Shown: positions 1 through 8,881 of the stretch, piece by piece
How positions within the stretch are numbered: the stretch's first letter is position 1
Layout of the letters: each line of letters begins with the position of its first letter
Assembly (NCBI GenBank): GCA_014191855.1
Contig: BJHF01000061.1
Span: 1 to 38,533, forward strand
Origin: Deltaproteobacteria bacterium
GTDB taxonomy: Bacteria; Myxococcota_A; UBA796; SXON01
Direction: 5' to 3'
Length of the DNA stretch: 38,533 nucleotides
Notes under the pieces: generated by a model
What the model was told of the DNA's origin: nothing
Database searches by the model: none
The model's input: the letters and a program-made list of their open reading frames with translations, nothing else
Position numbers and translations under genes: made by a program

Positions 1-324
1 CCGCTGGTCCCTGGCCAAGGGTGTGTCGAGAGCCACGACCACGCGACCGGAGCAGCCGACGCGCGCTTCCTGCTCCGGCAGGCGAAGCTCAGGGCGGGTC
101 AACGCGAAGAGCCCGCAGGCCAAGGCGATCATTCGCAGCAGCAACAGCAGCCGGTCGTGCAGCCGACGGCGCCGCTCCACGCGCCGCCGAACGCGCTCGA
201 TCAGCAACATCGCGCCGAACGCTACGCGCTCCTCCGGCCGCCGCCGCACAAGATGCGCGAGAATCGGGGCGAGCGCCAAAAGCGACAGCGCGAGCGCGGC
301 GGGAGCGAGCAGGGAGAACGACAT
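1..324 (-). CDS. BatA-like membrane protein, N-terminal part (runs off left edge)
   Basis: Only the first 108 codons are visible; the reading frame is open to the window edge. The start is ATG at 324, immediately after the stop codon of the DUF58 gene. The protein opens with a hydrophobic helix (about residues 4-27, LLAPAALALSLLALAPILAH) followed by LVRRRPEERVAFGAMLLIE, a layout I recognise from the aerotolerance-regulator (BatA) N-terminal family. A second membrane helix lies around residues 57-77. A strand GRVVVALDTPLA then begins what should be a von Willebrand A-type domain. Relatives sit in the inner membrane next to MoxR and DUF58 proteins, as here. The position where VWA domains carry the metal-binding DxSxS reads D-T-P-L-A, so metal binding may be lost. 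The family is fairly secure; the function is not known from the sequence. Confidence 0.75.
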   Translation of the reverse strand, partial: MSFSLLAPAALALSLLALAPILAHLVRRRPEERVAFGAMLLIERVRRRVERRRRLHDRLLLLLRMIALACGLFALTRPELRLPEQEARVGCSGRVVVALDTPLARDQR

Positions 325-1218
325 CTACCGAGCGGATCCCTCACGCCCCAGAAGGAAGCCCCCAAATGCCTGTACCAGAGAGGCTCGAGCCTCCAGCAGG
401 GAGTGTACCCCGCGACGGCGGCGCACCTCACCGCGAACCTCCGCGAAGAACCTCAGTGCTTCCGCGCAAACCTCCTCGCGCATCGCGACGGGATCGAGCG
501 TTTCGTCCTCGCCCCCCTCCGGGGAATACAGCCGCAACGGGCGCTCGAACGCCAGCCCGGTCTCCGCCGCGTCGTACACCTGCACCGCCCTTACGTCCGC
601 TCGCCGCTGCGCCAGGGCGTCCAGCGCCGAAGACCACTCCGAAGGCGCCTCCATGAAGTCGCTCACCACCACGATCATGCCCCGGGGACGCGCCCTCGCG
701 CCTACCGTGCGGAACACGGCACCGAGCCCCGCGCGGCCCCCAGGAGCCACCCCGGCCAGGCTGCCGAAGATGCGCGCGAGGTGGCTCCGTCCGCGTCGGC
801 CCGGGAGCGAACGAACCACCGAGCCCGCCCCCCCGGCGATATGGAGCGCCACCGGCTCGTTCTCCAGGTACAACAACCACGCCAGCGTCGCGGTAAACGC
901 GATGGCCTGCTCCCACTTCGCGGCCGTGGAACCCAGATCAGCCGACGCGTCGAGCACCAGGGTGGCCCCCATCTCGGTTTCCGCGCGGTAGCGGCGCACG
1001 ACGAGTCGGTCGCGACGACCCAACACGCGCCAGTCGAGGTCGCGGAGGCTATCCCCGAGGGTGTAGGGCTTGTAATCCGCGAATTCGACCGCCTGCCCCA
1101 AGCGAACGGATCGACGCAGCCCCACCCCGAGCCCGGCCACGGTCTGCCGGGCGCGGAGGTGGAGCGAACGCACACGCGCCACGACGTCCGGGCGCCACAG
1201 GGCAACGGGGGCGGTCAT
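325..1218 (-). CDS. DUF58 domain protein
   Basis: A 297-residue protein with the DUF58 signature: YTLGDSLRDLDWRVLGRRD around residues 52-70, then RLVVRRYRAETEMGATLVLD, where the last strand begins a VWA-like fold. The DASAD loop at the end of that strand is a near-MIDAS sequence. No signal peptide or strong membrane helix is visible, so it is probably cytoplasmic or membrane-associated. DUF58 proteins are regular partners of MoxR ATPases in putative chaperone or metal-insertion complexes; the exact substrate is unknown. The start is ATG 1218, 2 nt after the MoxR stop, and the stop abuts the BatA-like ATG at 324. Length is normal for the family. Cotranscription with moxR is almost certain from the spacing. 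Confidence 0.88.
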   Translation of the reverse strand: MTAPVALWRPDVVARVRSLHLRARQTVAGLGVGLRRSVRLGQAVEFADYKPYTLGDSLRDLDWRVLGRRDRLVVRRYRAETEMGATLVLDASADLGSTAAKWEQAIAFTATLAWLLYLENEPVALHIAGGAGSVVRSLPGRRGRSHLARIFGSLAGVAPGGRAGLGAVFRTVGARARPRGMIVVVSDFMEAPSEWSSALDALAQRRADVRAVQVYDAAETGLAFERPLRLYSPEGGEDETLDPVAMREEVCAEALRFFAEVRGEVRRRRGVHSLLEARASLVQAFGGFLLGREGSAR

Positions 1219-1220
1219 CG

Positions 1221-2210
1221 TCAGGCGGGGACCGAGTCAATCAGGCGGCGGACGACGTCCGCGGCCCGCATCCCCTCCGCTTCGGCGGCAAAGCTCGGAA
1301 TCACGCGGTGAGAGAGCACGCTCGGCGCGATCGCCCGCACATCCTCGATGTCGGGGGTCAAGCGACCATCGAGCGCGGCGCGCACCCTCGCACCCAAGGC
1401 GAGGAATTGGCTCGCGCGCGGGCCGGCTCCCCACTGAACGTACTGCCTCACCACCTCCGGCGCGCCCGGACCGGGCCGGGTGGCCCGGGCGAGCTTCACC
1501 GCATACTGCGTTACGCCGTCATGCGCGGGAAGCCGGCGTACGAGGTCCTGAAGGGCCAGGAGCGTGTCGCGATCGAGCACCGGTTCTGGCTCCGGGCCCA
1601 GGTCGCCGAGCGTGCGCTCCACGATGAGCACCTCCTCGGCCTCTGAGGGATAATCCACGTCAATGCTCAGCATGAAGCGATCGAGCTGGGCCTCCGGCAA
1701 CGGGTAGGTGCCCTCCTGCTCGATGGGATTCTGCGTCGCGAACACCTGGAACGGCGCCTGGATCGCGTAGGTTTGCCGCCCGATGGTGACGTGGCCCTCC
1801 TGCATCGCCTGGAGCAGCGCGGCCTGCGTGCGGGGCGGAGTGCGGTTGATCTCGTCGGCGAGGAGCAGGTTCGTGAACACCGGGCCTGGAACGAAGCGAA
1901 GTTGGCGTTGGCCCGTGGTGCGGTCCTCGTCGAGCACTTCGCCGCCGGTCACGTCGGCCGGCATCAGGTCCGGCGTGAACTGGATGCGCCCGCTCGCAAG
2001 TCCGAGCGCCTTGGCCGTGGAGGCCACGAGCAGCGTCTTCGCCAGCCCGGGCACGCCGATGAACAAGCAATGACCGCGCGAGAACAACGCCACGAGCATG
2101 CGATCGATCACTTCGGACTGGCCGACGATGCGGCGGTTCAACTGGGCGATGACGTCCGCGCGCACGTGGGCGAGGCGGTCGAAGAGGAGGTTGTCGTCGG
2201 GCGGCGGCAT
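1221..2210 (-). CDS. MoxR-family AAA+ ATPase
   Basis: A 329-residue AAA+ ATPase of the MoxR subfamily. It has Walker A GVPGLAKT (residues 52-59), Walker B LLLADE (115-120), the sensor-1 region [23 protein letters not shown] (about 157-179; a hallmark of MoxR proteins) and a C-terminal lid domain ending in LIDSVPA. MoxR ATPases use ATP to remodel or mature partner proteins, commonly the VWA-type proteins encoded beside them; here these are the DUF58 and BatA-like products. The start is ATG 2210, 6 nt after the stop of the TPR/peptidase gene; no strong ribosome-binding site is visible, which suggests translational coupling. All catalytic motifs are intact. Confidence 0.93.
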   Translation of the reverse strand: MPPPDDNLLFDRLAHVRADVIAQLNRRIVGQSEVIDRMLVALFSRGHCLFIGVPGLAKTLLVASTAKALGLASGRIQFTPDLMPADVTGGEVLDEDRTTGQRQLRFVPGPVFTNLLLADEINRTPPRTQAALLQAMQEGHVTIGRQTYAIQAPFQVFATQNPIEQEGTYPLPEAQLDRFMLSIDVDYPSEAEEVLIVERTLGDLGPEPEPVLDRDTLLALQDLVRRLPAHDGVTQYAVKLARATRPGPGAPEVVRQYVQWGAGPRASQFLALGARVRAALDGRLTPDIEDVRAIAPSVLSHRVIPSFAAEAEGMRAADVVRRLIDSVPA

Positions 2211-2216
2211 ATTGGC

Positions 2217-3749
2217 TCAGCGGGTGGCGGGTTCGGCGCTCTGAAGCAGGCGCGCGTAGTGGCGGTGGCGCTCGGCGCGTTCAGCGTCGCCGCGGGCAGC
2301 GTAGAGGTCGGCGAGGGTGGCCTGGGAGGCGGCGTCGAAGGGGTCGATGTCTACCCCGGCCCGATACTGCGTCCACGCGCCGTCGCGGTCCCCGTCGGCG
2401 AGGAGCAGCGCGCCGAGGGCGGCGCGGGTCGACGCGAATTCCGGATAGTCCTCGATTGAGGCCTGGAGTACCCCACGAGCTTCGTTCCGACGCGAGAGGG
2501 CGAGCAGCGCCGTCGCCGTTCGAGAGGCGAGCAATGGCGAGGGCGCCTCATCGTGCGGAGACGCCTTTTGGTACTCGACCAACGCCGCGTCGGCCCGCTT
2601 GGCATCCAGCAGCAGGTCCCCAAGCCGAGCATACCGGGCGAGGTCCGCGCGCTCCCCAAGCAGCGGATCGGTCTCGAACTCGTCCCCTCCCCCGTCGAGG
2701 ATGACCTTGCTTGTCGCCAGCTTTTTGCTCACGAGCTTCAACGTTCCCAGGTAGTCCTTCCAGCCCTTCATGAACGCCGCGGAGTCTCCCGCCGCGCCTA
2801 CGTCGGCGACGGCCTGGAGCGCATCCCTGCCCTCCCGCACGAGGTCCAGCACCTTGGATACGGCGCCGGGACCCTTCGACTCCCGCAAGTAGACCACCAT
2901 TGTGGACACCTGCGCGAACGCCAACGCGGCCTCGTCCGCCGAGGACAAGAAGGCCATGGACGGGTGCATTTTCTGGAGCGGAACCAGCGTGTCGTTCACC
3001 AGCGCGTCCGCCAGGAGCGCGCCCTGGGCGGGCGTGAGGCCCGCCGGTTCATCCTGACGCCACAAGGACTCGTGGCTCCGCGCGATCCCCTCCTGCAGCC
3101 ACACCGGTGCCTTGTCGAGCGTTCGCCACGCCACGACGTAGTGGATGTACTCGTGGGCCGTTGTGTCCTTCCACTCGTAGCCGCGACCGAGCGCTCGCGG
3201 AGAGCTGACCAACAACCTAGTCCATTTGGACAAAGCGATCACCCCGGTCGTCCGAACCGCTGACCCAGGCAGGGACGACGCATCGATGAACCGCTGGGCG
3301 GTGGGGTACAGCTCCATCCGTACGCCGCCTGGAGGCGCGCCGCCAAGCACGGGGCCGATGCGATCATGGGCGGCCTGGAGCGTTTCGAAGGCTTCGTCCC
3401 GAAGCACCTCGTCCATGCCAGGACGGTAGCGGAGCGTCACGTCGCCCAGCGTGTCCGTGACGAAGTCCTCCGTTGCCCCGACGGACTTTTCAAAGAGAAG
3501 CATCCGCTCGGCGTAGCCCTCCGTGGCGCCCTCCGTGGCCCCCGCCAGCTTCAATGCGTCGCGAGCCTCGACGAAGTTGCCGAGTGTGAACTCCAACTCG
3601 GCCCTGGCAACCTGGTCGGCGCCGGTCTTGCCGAGGCCCTTCGCCGCCCGCTGCGCGCATTGCAAATCGTAGACGTCGAGGCAGGCGGCCACCTCCTCGG
3701 CCGCCCCGGCCAGGGCACCGCCAATCCACATGGCCCACAGGGACGTCAC
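2217..3749 (-). CDS. Exported TPR protein with a peptidase-MA-like zinc site
   Basis: A 510-residue protein starting at GTG 3749; its GTGA overlaps the stop of the DUF4175 gene. The first ~17 residues (MTSLWAMWIGGALAGAA) look like a short signal peptide, so the product is probably periplasmic. Residues 199-203 are HEYIH, a gluzincin HExxH zinc motif, followed by WLQEGIA (217-223), whose Glu is the expected third ligand; this matches the peptidase MA family. Helical repeats after about residue 370 (ARYARLGDLLLDAKRADAAL, SRTATALLALSRRNEARGVL, AALGALLLADGDRDGAWTQY, ATLADLYAARGDAERAERH) read as TPRs. An active metallopeptidase is plausible but unproven. Its place inside a MoxR/DUF58/DUF4175 unit suggests an envelope maintenance role. 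Confidence 0.82.
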   Translation of the reverse strand: MTSLWAMWIGGALAGAAEEVAACLDVYDLQCAQRAAKGLGKTGADQVARAELEFTLGNFVEARDALKLAGATEGATEGYAERMLLFEKSVGATEDFVTDTLGDVTLRYRPGMDEVLRDEAFETLQAAHDRIGPVLGGAPPGGVRMELYPTAQRFIDASSLPGSAVRTTGVIALSKWTRLLVSSPRALGRGYEWKDTTAHEYIHYVVAWRTLDKAPVWLQEGIARSHESLWRQDEPAGLTPAQGALLADALVNDTLVPLQKMHPSMAFLSSADEAALAFAQVSTMVVYLRESKGPGAVSKVLDLVREGRDALQAVADVGAAGDSAAFMKGWKDYLGTLKLVSKKLATSKVILDGGGDEFETDPLLGERADLARYARLGDLLLDAKRADAALVEYQKASPHDEAPSPLLASRTATALLALSRRNEARGVLQASIEDYPEFASTRAALGALLLADGDRDGAWTQYRAGVDIDPFDAASQATLADLYAARGDAERAERHRHYARLLQSAEPATR

Positions 3750-6739
3750 TGGCGCACCAGCTCTTCGTAATATCGCCGATTGGTCGCTCGATAGGCCTCC
3801 GGAACGACGCCCTGCATCCCCTCCAGCAAGGCCTTGCGGTAGGCCTCGGGCGTCTCGAACTCTTCGGGGGCGGGAATTGAGACCTCCTGCCGCCCCTCCC
3901 CATCCTGCCCCTGAGCACCGCCGTTTCGCTCACCAGGCTTCTGGGCCTCTTCGCCGCCCTGGCCACCCTGCCCGGCCTGATTCATCTCCGACATGTCCTG
4001 AAGGGCTTGCTGCAGGGCGTCCTGCGCGCGTTCAAACGCCGATTGTGCGGCGGACTGCGCCCCCGCGGCTCCCATCGCATCGCCATCCTGCATCGCGTCG
4101 GCCCCCCGCTGGGCTTCTTCCGCACCTTCCTCCGCAGCTTGCTCCAGCTCGCTCGCATCCGCCGGCAGCGACCGCGCCACCTTGCGAGCGTGATCGGAGA
4201 CCTTCTGCGCTCGATCCGCGAGCTCCCCCTGGTCACCCGAAAGCGACCGCAGCTCCTCCGCCAGCTCTGGAGAGCCGGCGCTCTGCGCTTCCGCCAGCTC
4301 CTGCAGCTTCGCCACTGCCGCGTCCGTCGCCCGTTGTGCCTGCTGCAACGCACGCTCTGCGCTGGCGGCCGCTGCAGGGTCCACCTGTCCGCTCCGAGCC
4401 CCGGATTGCACCCGCGTGCGCGCGCGCTCGATTGACCGCTGCGCGTCCTCCGCCCGATCCAACGCCGTGCGCGTGTCGCGAGCGCGCACGCTGTCGTCCA
4501 ACCCGCTCACATCGTGCGCAGCATCGTCCACCGCGGAGGCGACTGAACGCGCGCCCTTCACACCTTGGAGCGACTTTTCCCCCATGGCCCGCTCGGCCTC
4601 CGCCGCGAGGCGATCCACCTCCTTCCAGGCCGCCAAACCGTCATCCAGGCTCTGACCGTGCTCCCGCCGCGCCGACTCCGTGCGGGCCGCCAGCTCCGAT
4701 TGGGCCGCGCCCAGGTCTTCCAACTCCTTGGACAGCGCCTTGATGTCCTTCTCAAGCTCATCCCCCCCGCCGCTCCCGCGCTTCTGCGCTTCCTCCACGC
4801 CGCCAGCCATCTCCGCGAGCAGGTCGGCCACCCGAGCCATCTCCACCCTCGCCTGCTCGTCCTTGCCAGCCGAGAGCGCGCGCCGCGCGGCCGCCATCGC
4901 GCCATCCAGCTCCAAGCCCCGCGACTGGAGAAACGAGCGCATGCTCCCCTGGTCGAGCTTCGTTACCTTTCCATCTACCTGCGCTTTCAACCGGGCGAGC
5001 ATGTCGAGCCTCGCCAGCGCTTGCGCCGGATTCAGCCCCGCGAGGTCGTCACGAAGCTCCGCAGCCTCGCCCGCCATCACCTTCACGAGCTCCATCAGCT
5101 CCCGGTATGCGGTCGCCCTGGCGATCTTGTCGAGCGTCCACACCGCCATCTCCAGCGCCCGTAGGTTCGTCTCCTGGAGCAGCGTCAGGGTCGCCGCGTC
5201 CTTGCCGACGATCTTGCCTGGAGGGAGCCCGCGGGCGAAGGCCAGCAGGTCCCGTCGGGGCGAATTGACGTTCTTGACCAGCCGGGCCTCGAACGTCTGC
5301 GCCCCCAGCCCGATGCTGGCCTGAGAAACATCATCAAACGCCGCGTATCGCTGCTCCGCCCCCTCGGCCCACCTGCGCGCTGCATCGCCCTCGTCCGCCG
5401 CCGGCGCGGCATCCACTACGAAGTCGGCGAGCGCGGGCAGCAACGCCTCAAAGAACGCGCTCCTCAACGCCGTCCGCTGCGCACCCGACCCGTTCGCGCC
5501 GAGCACCTCAAGCGTGAACACTGCCGACCACCCCGGCTTGGAACCCGACACTTCGTCGTTGTCCCAAGCCCCGATCCGCACTTTCACGCTGTCACCCGCA
5601 GCGAGGCCCAGCTCGGCTGCCGAAAAGTCGGAAGTGTCCGACACGGCGCGCGGCAGGTCGAGCGGGGTGCGCAGCGGCACCTCCGACACCGCGCCCGCCC
5701 GCGTAACCTCAAGAACAACCTTGCTGATCCCGTAGTCATCCTTCACACTGAACGGCAGCGTGACTCGATCGTCCACCGCGACCTGAATCCGCGGGATCGC
5801 CTTCACCGCCACGGTCGGGGCGAGGTCGGCGTCCGGAACGATGAGGTAGTCGGGGGACGGGAGCTCGCCAAACTCGAAGCGGTAGGACCCCTCCCCCTCA
5901 ACGACGAAGCTTCCCTGCACCTCCCTCCCGTCGACCAGGGTTGCCGGCACGACCGGTTGCCCCGCCACGTGGAGGGCAGCCTGCGTCCACGGTTGCGCGG
6001 TGCGGGCGCGCACTTCCACGACCGTTCCCAGCGGCGCCCGAACTTCGCCGCTGGTGTTGGGGATTTCCAGCGGTTCGAGGCGCGTATAGGTGGGGTAGAG
6101 GTAGCGCAGCGTGATGTCACCGAGCAGCGCGCGCGGCCCATCGGCCTTCACCGCCGAGACCGCCGCGCTGCTGGTGTTCGACCCGCTTAGGAGCCGCAGC
6201 GCATCGAGCGGCCCCAGCGGAGCAGCCAGAGAGACGAGGATCAAGCTCAGGACACCGAGAAGGGTCCACCGAAGGTCGCGCCAGAGGGGGCGCCCGGGCC
6301 ACACCTCCGTGGGCCGCACCGCGGCCAGCCGCCGCGCCACATCCTCGGTCAGCCTGGCGAACAGCCCGGGCGAGCCCATCGGCCGGGCTGCGCGATCCAC
6401 GACCGCGAACAACCCACCTCGAAGGTTCGGATGCAGCGACTCGATCCGCGCAGCCTGGCTCCTGGGCGCCGCGCGCTCACGCAGGCCCCGGAGCCGCAGC
6501 CAGGCGAACCCGAGCGCTGCGACGACCCCGAGGCAAAGCATCACGAACGTGGCCCCACGGGCCCCCTCGTTCGCCGCCAACGTGGCCCCCGAGAGGCCCA
6601 GGGTGAACGCTGCCAAGCTCAGGGCCGCGCTCTGGCCGCACGTCAGTACCACGCACCGGCGCGCGGTGCGATGCAGCAGGTCCTGGATCCGGTTTACCGA
6701 CTCGGGCACGACGTTGTGCGGACCCCCGACGGACCGCAT
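3746..6739 (-). CDS. DUF4175-like membrane protein with long coiled coil
   Basis: A 997-residue protein. I chose ATG 6739 because AAGGAA sits 3 nt upstream and the gene then follows the kinase stop by 7 nt; an upstream GTG/ATG at 6796 would overlap the kinase by 50 nt. Three membrane helices lie near residues 29-55, 63-81 and 156-178. A beta-rich extracytoplasmic part (about 190-400) follows, then a very long Ala/Glu/Arg/Gln-rich coiled coil (about 480-900). A Gly/Gln/Glu-rich linker leads to a compact tail, EEFETPEAYRKALLEGMQG ... YYEELVRQ, typical of DUF4175/TIGR02302-type proteins as I recall them. These commonly accompany MoxR-DUF58-BatA genes. No enzymatic motif is seen; it probably has a structural envelope role. 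Confidence 0.78.
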   Translation of the reverse strand: MRSVGGPHNVVPESVNRIQDLLHRTARRCVVLTCGQSAALSLAAFTLGLSGATLAANEGARGATFVMLCLGVVAALGFAWLRLRGLRERAAPRSQAARIESLHPNLRGGLFAVVDRAARPMGSPGLFARLTEDVARRLAAVRPTEVWPGRPLWRDLRWTLLGVLSLILVSLAAPLGPLDALRLLSGSNTSSAAVSAVKADGPRALLGDITLRYLYPTYTRLEPLEIPNTSGEVRAPLGTVVEVRARTAQPWTQAALHVAGQPVVPATLVDGREVQGSFVVEGEGSYRFEFGELPSPDYLIVPDADLAPTVAVKAIPRIQVAVDDRVTLPFSVKDDYGISKVVLEVTRAGAVSEVPLRTPLDLPRAVSDTSDFSAAELGLAAGDSVKVRIGAWDNDEVSGSKPGWSAVFTLEVLGANGSGAQRTALRSAFFEALLPALADFVVDAAPAADEGDAARRWAEGAEQRYAAFDDVSQASIGLGAQTFEARLVKNVNSPRRDLLAFARGLPPGKIVGKDAATLTLLQETNLRALEMAVWTLDKIARATAYRELMELVKVMAGEAAELRDDLAGLNPAQALARLDMLARLKAQVDGKVTKLDQGSMRSFLQSRGLELDGAMAAARRALSAGKDEQARVEMARVADLLAEMAGGVEEAQKRGSGGGDELEKDIKALSKELEDLGAAQSELAARTESARREHGQSLDDGLAAWKEVDRLAAEAERAMGEKSLQGVKGARSVASAVDDAAHDVSGLDDSVRARDTRTALDRAEDAQRSIERARTRVQSGARSGQVDPAAAASAERALQQAQRATDAAVAKLQELAEAQSAGSPELAEELRSLSGDQGELADRAQKVSDHARKVARSLPADASELEQAAEEGAEEAQRGADAMQDGDAMGAAGAQSAAQSAFERAQDALQQALQDMSEMNQAGQGGQGGEEAQKPGERNGGAQGQDGEGRQEVSIPAPEEFETPEAYRKALLEGMQGVVPEAYRATNRRYYEELVRQ

Positions 6740-6742
6740 CGG

Positions 6743-6748
6743 TTCCTT
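6743..6748 (-). promoter_or_regulatory. Ribosome-binding site deciding the DUF4175 start
   Basis: AAGGAA on the minus strand overlaps the TAA stop of the histidine kinase gene and lies just before ATG 6739. It supports 6739 over the longer 6796 start and implies coupled translation. Confidence 0.7.
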
Positions 6749-8189
6749 AACCTGACGAAGCGGGCAGGGTTCGGGAAGCGGGAAGGAAACAGACAAACCG
6801 GCTGCCCCTCCCCGGTTCGCTGCGCACTTCGATCCGGCCGCCGTGCTGCTCCATCACGCGGAAAGCCGTGGCCAGCCCGAGGCCCGTGCCCTGACCAGGT
6901 GGGCGAGTCGTGAAGAACGGCTCGAACAACCTTGGTATATTTTCTGCCGCCACCCCTTCGCCATCATCCTGAACCGCGATCCACACCTCGGCGTCGGTGC
7001 GACCGGCGTCGAGCGTGATTTGGCGGGCCCCGGCCTCGGCAGCGTTGAGGAGCAGGTTCACGAGCACCTGATGCAGCTTCGTCGCTTCGCCGTGCACCGA
7101 ACCGACGCCGTGCCCGTGAACCTGAACGTCAACCCCGCGAAACGCGACCTGGTGTTGAACCGTGCGGGCGGCCTCAAGGATCACCTCTTCGACGAGCAGC
7201 GCCGACGGCGCCGACTCGTCGCCCCGCGCGTAGTCCAGGAGATTCCTCAGCAACCGATGCATCCGCTCCACATCCAACTGCGCGCGGCGCAGCACCTCTG
7301 CCGTTTCGGGAGCCTCGGGGCTGCTCACGACCAATTCGATGTACCCCCGTACCGCCGCGAGCGGGTTTCCCAGCTCATGGGCGAGCCCAGCCGCCAGCCG
7401 CCCCACGCTGGCCAGCTTCTCCGTGCGCACCAACGCATCCTGCGCCCGGCGAAGGTCGAGGTTTGCGGCTTCCAACGAAGCGAGCTGCTCCGCCATCCGC
7501 GCCTGGTAGCTCGCGAGCGCGCTCCCCATCCGAGCCAACGCATCCGCCAGTTCGGCGAGCTCCACTGGCGCGTCCGCCGGCACGGCCGTCTGGAAGTCCC
7601 CCCCCGCGATCCGGACCGTCGCGTCCGAGATCCGCCGGATGGGCTCGACGACGTTTCGGCGAAACAGGAACCAGCCGAACAAGCTGATCACGCCGGCGGA
7701 GAAGAACGCGTGTCCCGCGACGACCCCCCAGGCGGGGCGCTCCACTCGCGAGAGCGGGTAGCGCAACGTCACCACCGCAGTCGGCCTGCCCGACCCCACG
7801 GGCGCCACGACCCGAACCTCGTCGCCCACAACCTCGCTGTACACGTCGTGGGATGCGACGGTCCGCTTCACCAGGGAGTCAATCTCCCCCGCATCGCCCA
7901 CCACTTCGGAGCCCCGAACCGACCAGATCGCCACCCCCTTCAGGCCGCTCTTCCGGTTTTGCTCCACGATTACCGGCCACACCGCCGGATCGGCAGCCGC
8001 AACCTCCGCGGCCACGACGACCGCAGCGCTCTCGGCGAGATCGACGCTGGCCTCCTCAAGGACGTAGCGCGTCGCGAGTGAAAAAATGCCCACATCCAGC
8101 ACGGAGACCGCAACCGTCAGCAGCGCCAGATTGACGCCAATCTCCACCCACAAGGATGAGCGGCGAGCGGGAAGACGGGGGTTCGCCAC
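6747..8189 (-). CDS. Membrane sensor histidine kinase (orphan)
   Basis: A 480-residue sensor kinase starting at GTG 8189, 12 nt after lexA, with AGGA upstream. Membrane helix 1 (about 15-38) and helix 2 (about 153-175) flank a ~115-residue periplasmic sensor domain of no family I recognise. A HAMP domain follows (about 176-232). The H-box AHELGNPLAAVRGY has the phospho-accepting His at about 271. The ATP-binding domain has N-box NLLLNAAEAG, G1 DDGEGV, F-box FEPFFTT and G2 GQGTGLGLAT, all intact. It belongs to the HPK4/NtrB-like group by motif style. No response regulator gene lies in the window, so its partner is elsewhere. Position directly behind lexA in one likely transcript is unusual. 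Confidence 0.93.
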   Translation of the reverse strand: MANPRLPARRSSLWVEIGVNLALLTVAVSVLDVGIFSLATRYVLEEASVDLAESAAVVVAAEVAAADPAVWPVIVEQNRKSGLKGVAIWSVRGSEVVGDAGEIDSLVKRTVASHDVYSEVVGDEVRVVAPVGSGRPTAVVTLRYPLSRVERPAWGVVAGHAFFSAGVISLFGWFLFRRNVVEPIRRISDATVRIAGGDFQTAVPADAPVELAELADALARMGSALASYQARMAEQLASLEAANLDLRRAQDALVRTEKLASVGRLAAGLAHELGNPLAAVRGYIELVVSSPEAPETAEVLRRAQLDVERMHRLLRNLLDYARGDESAPSALLVEEVILEAARTVQHQVAFRGVDVQVHGHGVGSVHGEATKLHQVLVNLLLNAAEAGARQITLDAGRTDAEVWIAVQDDGEGVAAENIPRLFEPFFTTRPPGQGTGLGLATAFRVMEQHGGRIEVRSEPGRGSRFVCFLPASRTLPASSG

Positions 8190-8201
8190 CCCCGCATCCT
8201 A

Positions 8202-8837
8202 CTAGGCTTGCACCCTTCGGTACACACCTACCACCACGCCGAGCACCTGCACATCCCGCGACGAGTCGACGAAGATCGGCTGCATCTCGCTGTTGGCGGG
8301 CTGGAGCCGGATCCGGGTTCGCTCACGGAAGAAGCGCTTGCACGTGGCTTCGCCATCTACCATTGCGACCATGATGTCGCCGTTTCGGCACTCCGCTTGC
8401 TTGCGCACGAACACATAGTCGCCATCGAGGATCCCATCCTCGATCATCGAGTTTCCATGGATGACCAGCGCAAAAACCGGCGCCTGATGCGGCATCATCG
8501 ACGCATCCATGTGCAGGGTGCCCGCGTAGTTCTCCTCCGCGAGGATCGGCGAGCCCGCGGCGACGCGGCCGATCACCGGGACCGCGAGCGTGGAGGACTC
8601 CCGAAAGCCGCCGCGGGCCTCGTGCGTGAGCCGAATGCCGCGGGATGTGCGCGCATCACCGACGCGCTCCAAGTACCCTTTTTTGACCAGCGCTTTCACC
8701 TGGTCGGACACGCCATTCGTGGAGCGAATTCCGAGCGCCTCCCCGATCTCCCGCAACGTGGGCGGGATTCCCTTTTGATCGGTGTATGAGGCGACGAAGT
8801 CGAGCATCTCACGTTGACGAGGCGGCAGTGGTTCCAT
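8202..8837 (-). CDS. lexA: LexA repressor
   Basis: A 211-residue SOS repressor. The N-terminal winged helix-turn-helix (residues 1-70) contains GIPPTLREIGEALGI and the recognition region RSTNGVSDQVKALVKKGYLER. The self-cleavage site is the Ala94-Gly95 bond in VAAGSP. The catalytic dyad is Ser130 (HGNSMIEDG) and Lys167 (GEATCKRFF). All elements for RecA-stimulated autocleavage are present. The start ATG 8837 has AGGAG 6 nt upstream. Just upstream of that is GTAC-N4-GTAC, a candidate autoregulatory operator. The gene heads a tight minus-strand series, so damage-induced derepression might extend to the downstream kinase and MoxR module; that is inference. Confidence 0.97.
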   Translation of the reverse strand: MEPLPPRQREMLDFVASYTDQKGIPPTLREIGEALGIRSTNGVSDQVKALVKKGYLERVGDARTSRGIRLTHEARGGFRESSTLAVPVIGRVAAGSPILAEENYAGTLHMDASMMPHQAPVFALVIHGNSMIEDGILDGDYVFVRKQAECRNGDIMVAMVDGEATCKRFFRERTRIRLQPANSEMQPIFVDSSRDVQVLGVVVGVYRRVQA

Positions 8838-8843
8838 CGGCTA

Positions 8844-8848
8844 CTCCT
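8844..8848 (-). promoter_or_regulatory. lexA ribosome-binding site
   Basis: AGGAG on the minus strand, 6 nt before ATG 8837. It fixes the lexA start and abuts the candidate operator. Confidence 0.8.
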
Positions 8849-8860
8849 GTACGCCTGTAC
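8849..8860. promoter_or_regulatory. Candidate LexA operator (GTAC-N4-GTAC)
   Basis: A perfect inverted repeat GTACGCCTGTAC lies 11 nt upstream of the lexA start, between the HNH gene and lexA. Since lexA genes are generally autoregulated, a dyad here is the natural operator candidate. It has the same 4+4+4 geometry as the GAAC-N4-GTTC SOS box of Gram-positive bacteria but different half-sites, and it does not fit the CTGT-N8-ACAG box of E. coli. Binding is inferred, not shown. Confidence 0.45.
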
Positions 8861-8881
8861 TACTGCGCGCATGGTCAGGTG

